DNA of 33,884 bases, from contig JAJTCQ010000012.1 of assembly GCA_021323315.1 (NCBI GenBank), forward strand, positions 1 through 33,884, read 5' to 3'. Below the pieces are notes generated by a model. It ran no database searches and was not told where the DNA came from. It worked only from the letters and a program-made list of their open reading frames with translations. Positions within the stretch are counted from its first letter, which is position 1. The number at the start of each line of letters is the position of its first letter. The stretch is from Gaiellaceae bacterium. Its GTDB lineage: Bacteria > Actinomycetota > Thermoleophilia > Gaiellales > Gaiellaceae. The translations under genes were made by a program, and so were the position numbers. Positions 33,400-33,884 of this stretch are shown here, piece after piece.

Positions 33400-33597
33400 T
33401 CAGCCGCCCCTCAGGAGCTTCTTGACACTCTTCGCGTCGCTCTCGGCGACGCCGTCCAGCTTGCGGAATCCGCGCCTACGCTTCGACGACTTCTTCTCGA
33501 GGTTGTGGCTCCTCATCCCGTGCCGGCGCAGGAGCTTCCCCGTCCCGGTCACCTTGAAGCGCTTCTTCGCGCCCTTCCCCGTCTTCATCTTTGGCAT
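33400..33597 (-). CDS. rpmI: 50S ribosomal protein L35
   Basis: A 65-aa ribosomal protein: [20 protein letters not shown], then [19 protein letters not shown] and the acidic to basic end [12 protein letters not shown]. Full length for L35. GGGAG lies nine bases before ATG 33597. The first 122 bases of the gene are also read in another frame as the 3' end of infC, which is unusual. It precedes rplT by one base. Confidence 0.97.
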   Translation of the reverse strand: MPKMKTGKGAKKRFKVTGTGKLLRRHGMRSHNLEKKSSKRRRGFRKLDGVAESDAKSVKKLLRGG

Positions 33598-33884
33598 CTG
33601 TCTTCACTCCCACGTTCTTGTTCGGCGCGAGCACCATGACCATGTTGCGACCGTCGAGAAGAGGCTGCTGCTCGATAGAGCCGAGTTCCTTGACGTCCTC
33701 CGCGAGCCGCATGAGCAGGTCCCGTCCACGATCCGGGTGCAGCGTCTCGCGCCCCCGGAACATGATCGTGACCTTGACCTTCGCCCGCTGCCCGAGGAAA
33801 CGGACGACGTGCCCCTTCTTGGTCTCGTAGTCGTGGACTCCGATCTTCGGTCTGAGCTTGATCTCCTTGATCTGGATCTGCTGC
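33476..33884 (-). CDS. infC: Translation initiation factor IF-3 (C-terminal part; 5' end outside the window)
   Basis: IF-3 binds the 30S subunit and guards start-codon selection. Visible is the C-terminal domain: [54 protein letters not shown] and [13 protein letters not shown]. After the usual end of IF-3 the frame continues about 45 codons as an acidic Glu/Asp/Ala/Pro-rich tail ending [12 protein letters not shown], with its stop at 33476, well inside rpmI. Acidic C-terminal tails of IF-3 occur in some Actinomycetota. The partial codon at the edge prevents naming the N-terminus. Identity is secure. Confidence 0.96.
   Translation of the reverse strand, partial: QQIQIKEIKLRPKIGVHDYETKKGHVVRFLGQRAKVKVTIMFRGRETLHPDRGRDLLMRLAEDVKELGSIEQQPLLDGRNMVMVLAPNKNVGVKTDAKDEDGEGREEALQGDRDGEAPAPARDEEPQPREEVVEA

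Overview
This is a GC-rich (roughly 70% by eye), densely packed bacterial chromosome segment. It shows many ATGA, GTGA and TGATG stop/start overlaps, frequent GTG starts, and several apparently leaderless genes with a TAnnnT-like -10 just before the start codon. Gene content (SecA downstream of comFC-hpf, LCP envelope ligase, HisC, E1/E2/E3 complex, MerR-AhcY, LemA-DUF2207, infC-rpmI-rplT-TrmH, pheST) fits a high-GC Actinomycetota. A deep-branching class such as Thermoleophilia is my best guess, but that is an inference from style, not a computed placement. I see no tRNA, rRNA, CRISPR array, IS element or prophage.

Layout, left to right. 1-2.9 kb (minus strand): comFC, short hpf, an unknown 163-aa protein and the 5' part of secA. 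2.9-8 kb (minus): MerR regulator, ahcY, a GT4 glycosyltransferase, mtnA and a UDP-sugar pyrophosphorylase, with tight or overlapping joints; the S-adenosylhomocysteine and methylthioribose steps lie beside sugar-nucleotide genes. 8-9.4 kb: a divergent Lrp/AsnC regulator and EamA exporter pair. 9.4-14.1 kb (minus): envelope polysaccharide block of LCP protein, UDP-glucose dehydrogenase, NDP-sugar pyrophosphorylase and cupin. 14.2-15.7 kb: hisC and a small membrane protein. 15.8-21 kb (minus): 2-oxoacid dehydrogenase operon E1alpha-E1beta-E2-GNAT-E3. 21-22.3 kb: an internally duplicated unknown protein convergent with a tandem cupredoxin. 22.4-25.7 kb (minus): pheS-pheT. 25.7-32.3 kb: accessory segment with a second EamA permease, two tandem paralogous methyltransferases, lemA, a DUF2207 protein, a 32-aa hydrophobic peptide gene and a convergent XRE-TPR regulator. 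32.3-33.9 kb (minus): infC (partial), rpmI, rplT and a TrmH/RlmB-type methyltransferase, i.e. the usual upstream neighbours of pheST, here about 6.7 kb away.

Most notable signals: (i) a possible peptide-sensing pair, an XRE-TPR regulator facing a 32-codon membrane/secretion-like peptide with a strong ribosome binding site; (ii) three copies of a dispersed hairpin repeat whose stems show compensatory changes; (iii) two genes whose conserved N-termini can only begin at CTG; (iv) a 122-nt out-of-frame overlap of the infC 3' end with rpmI; (v) two abutting perfect palindromes upstream of the LCP gene; and (vi) a MerR-type operator before merR-ahcY.
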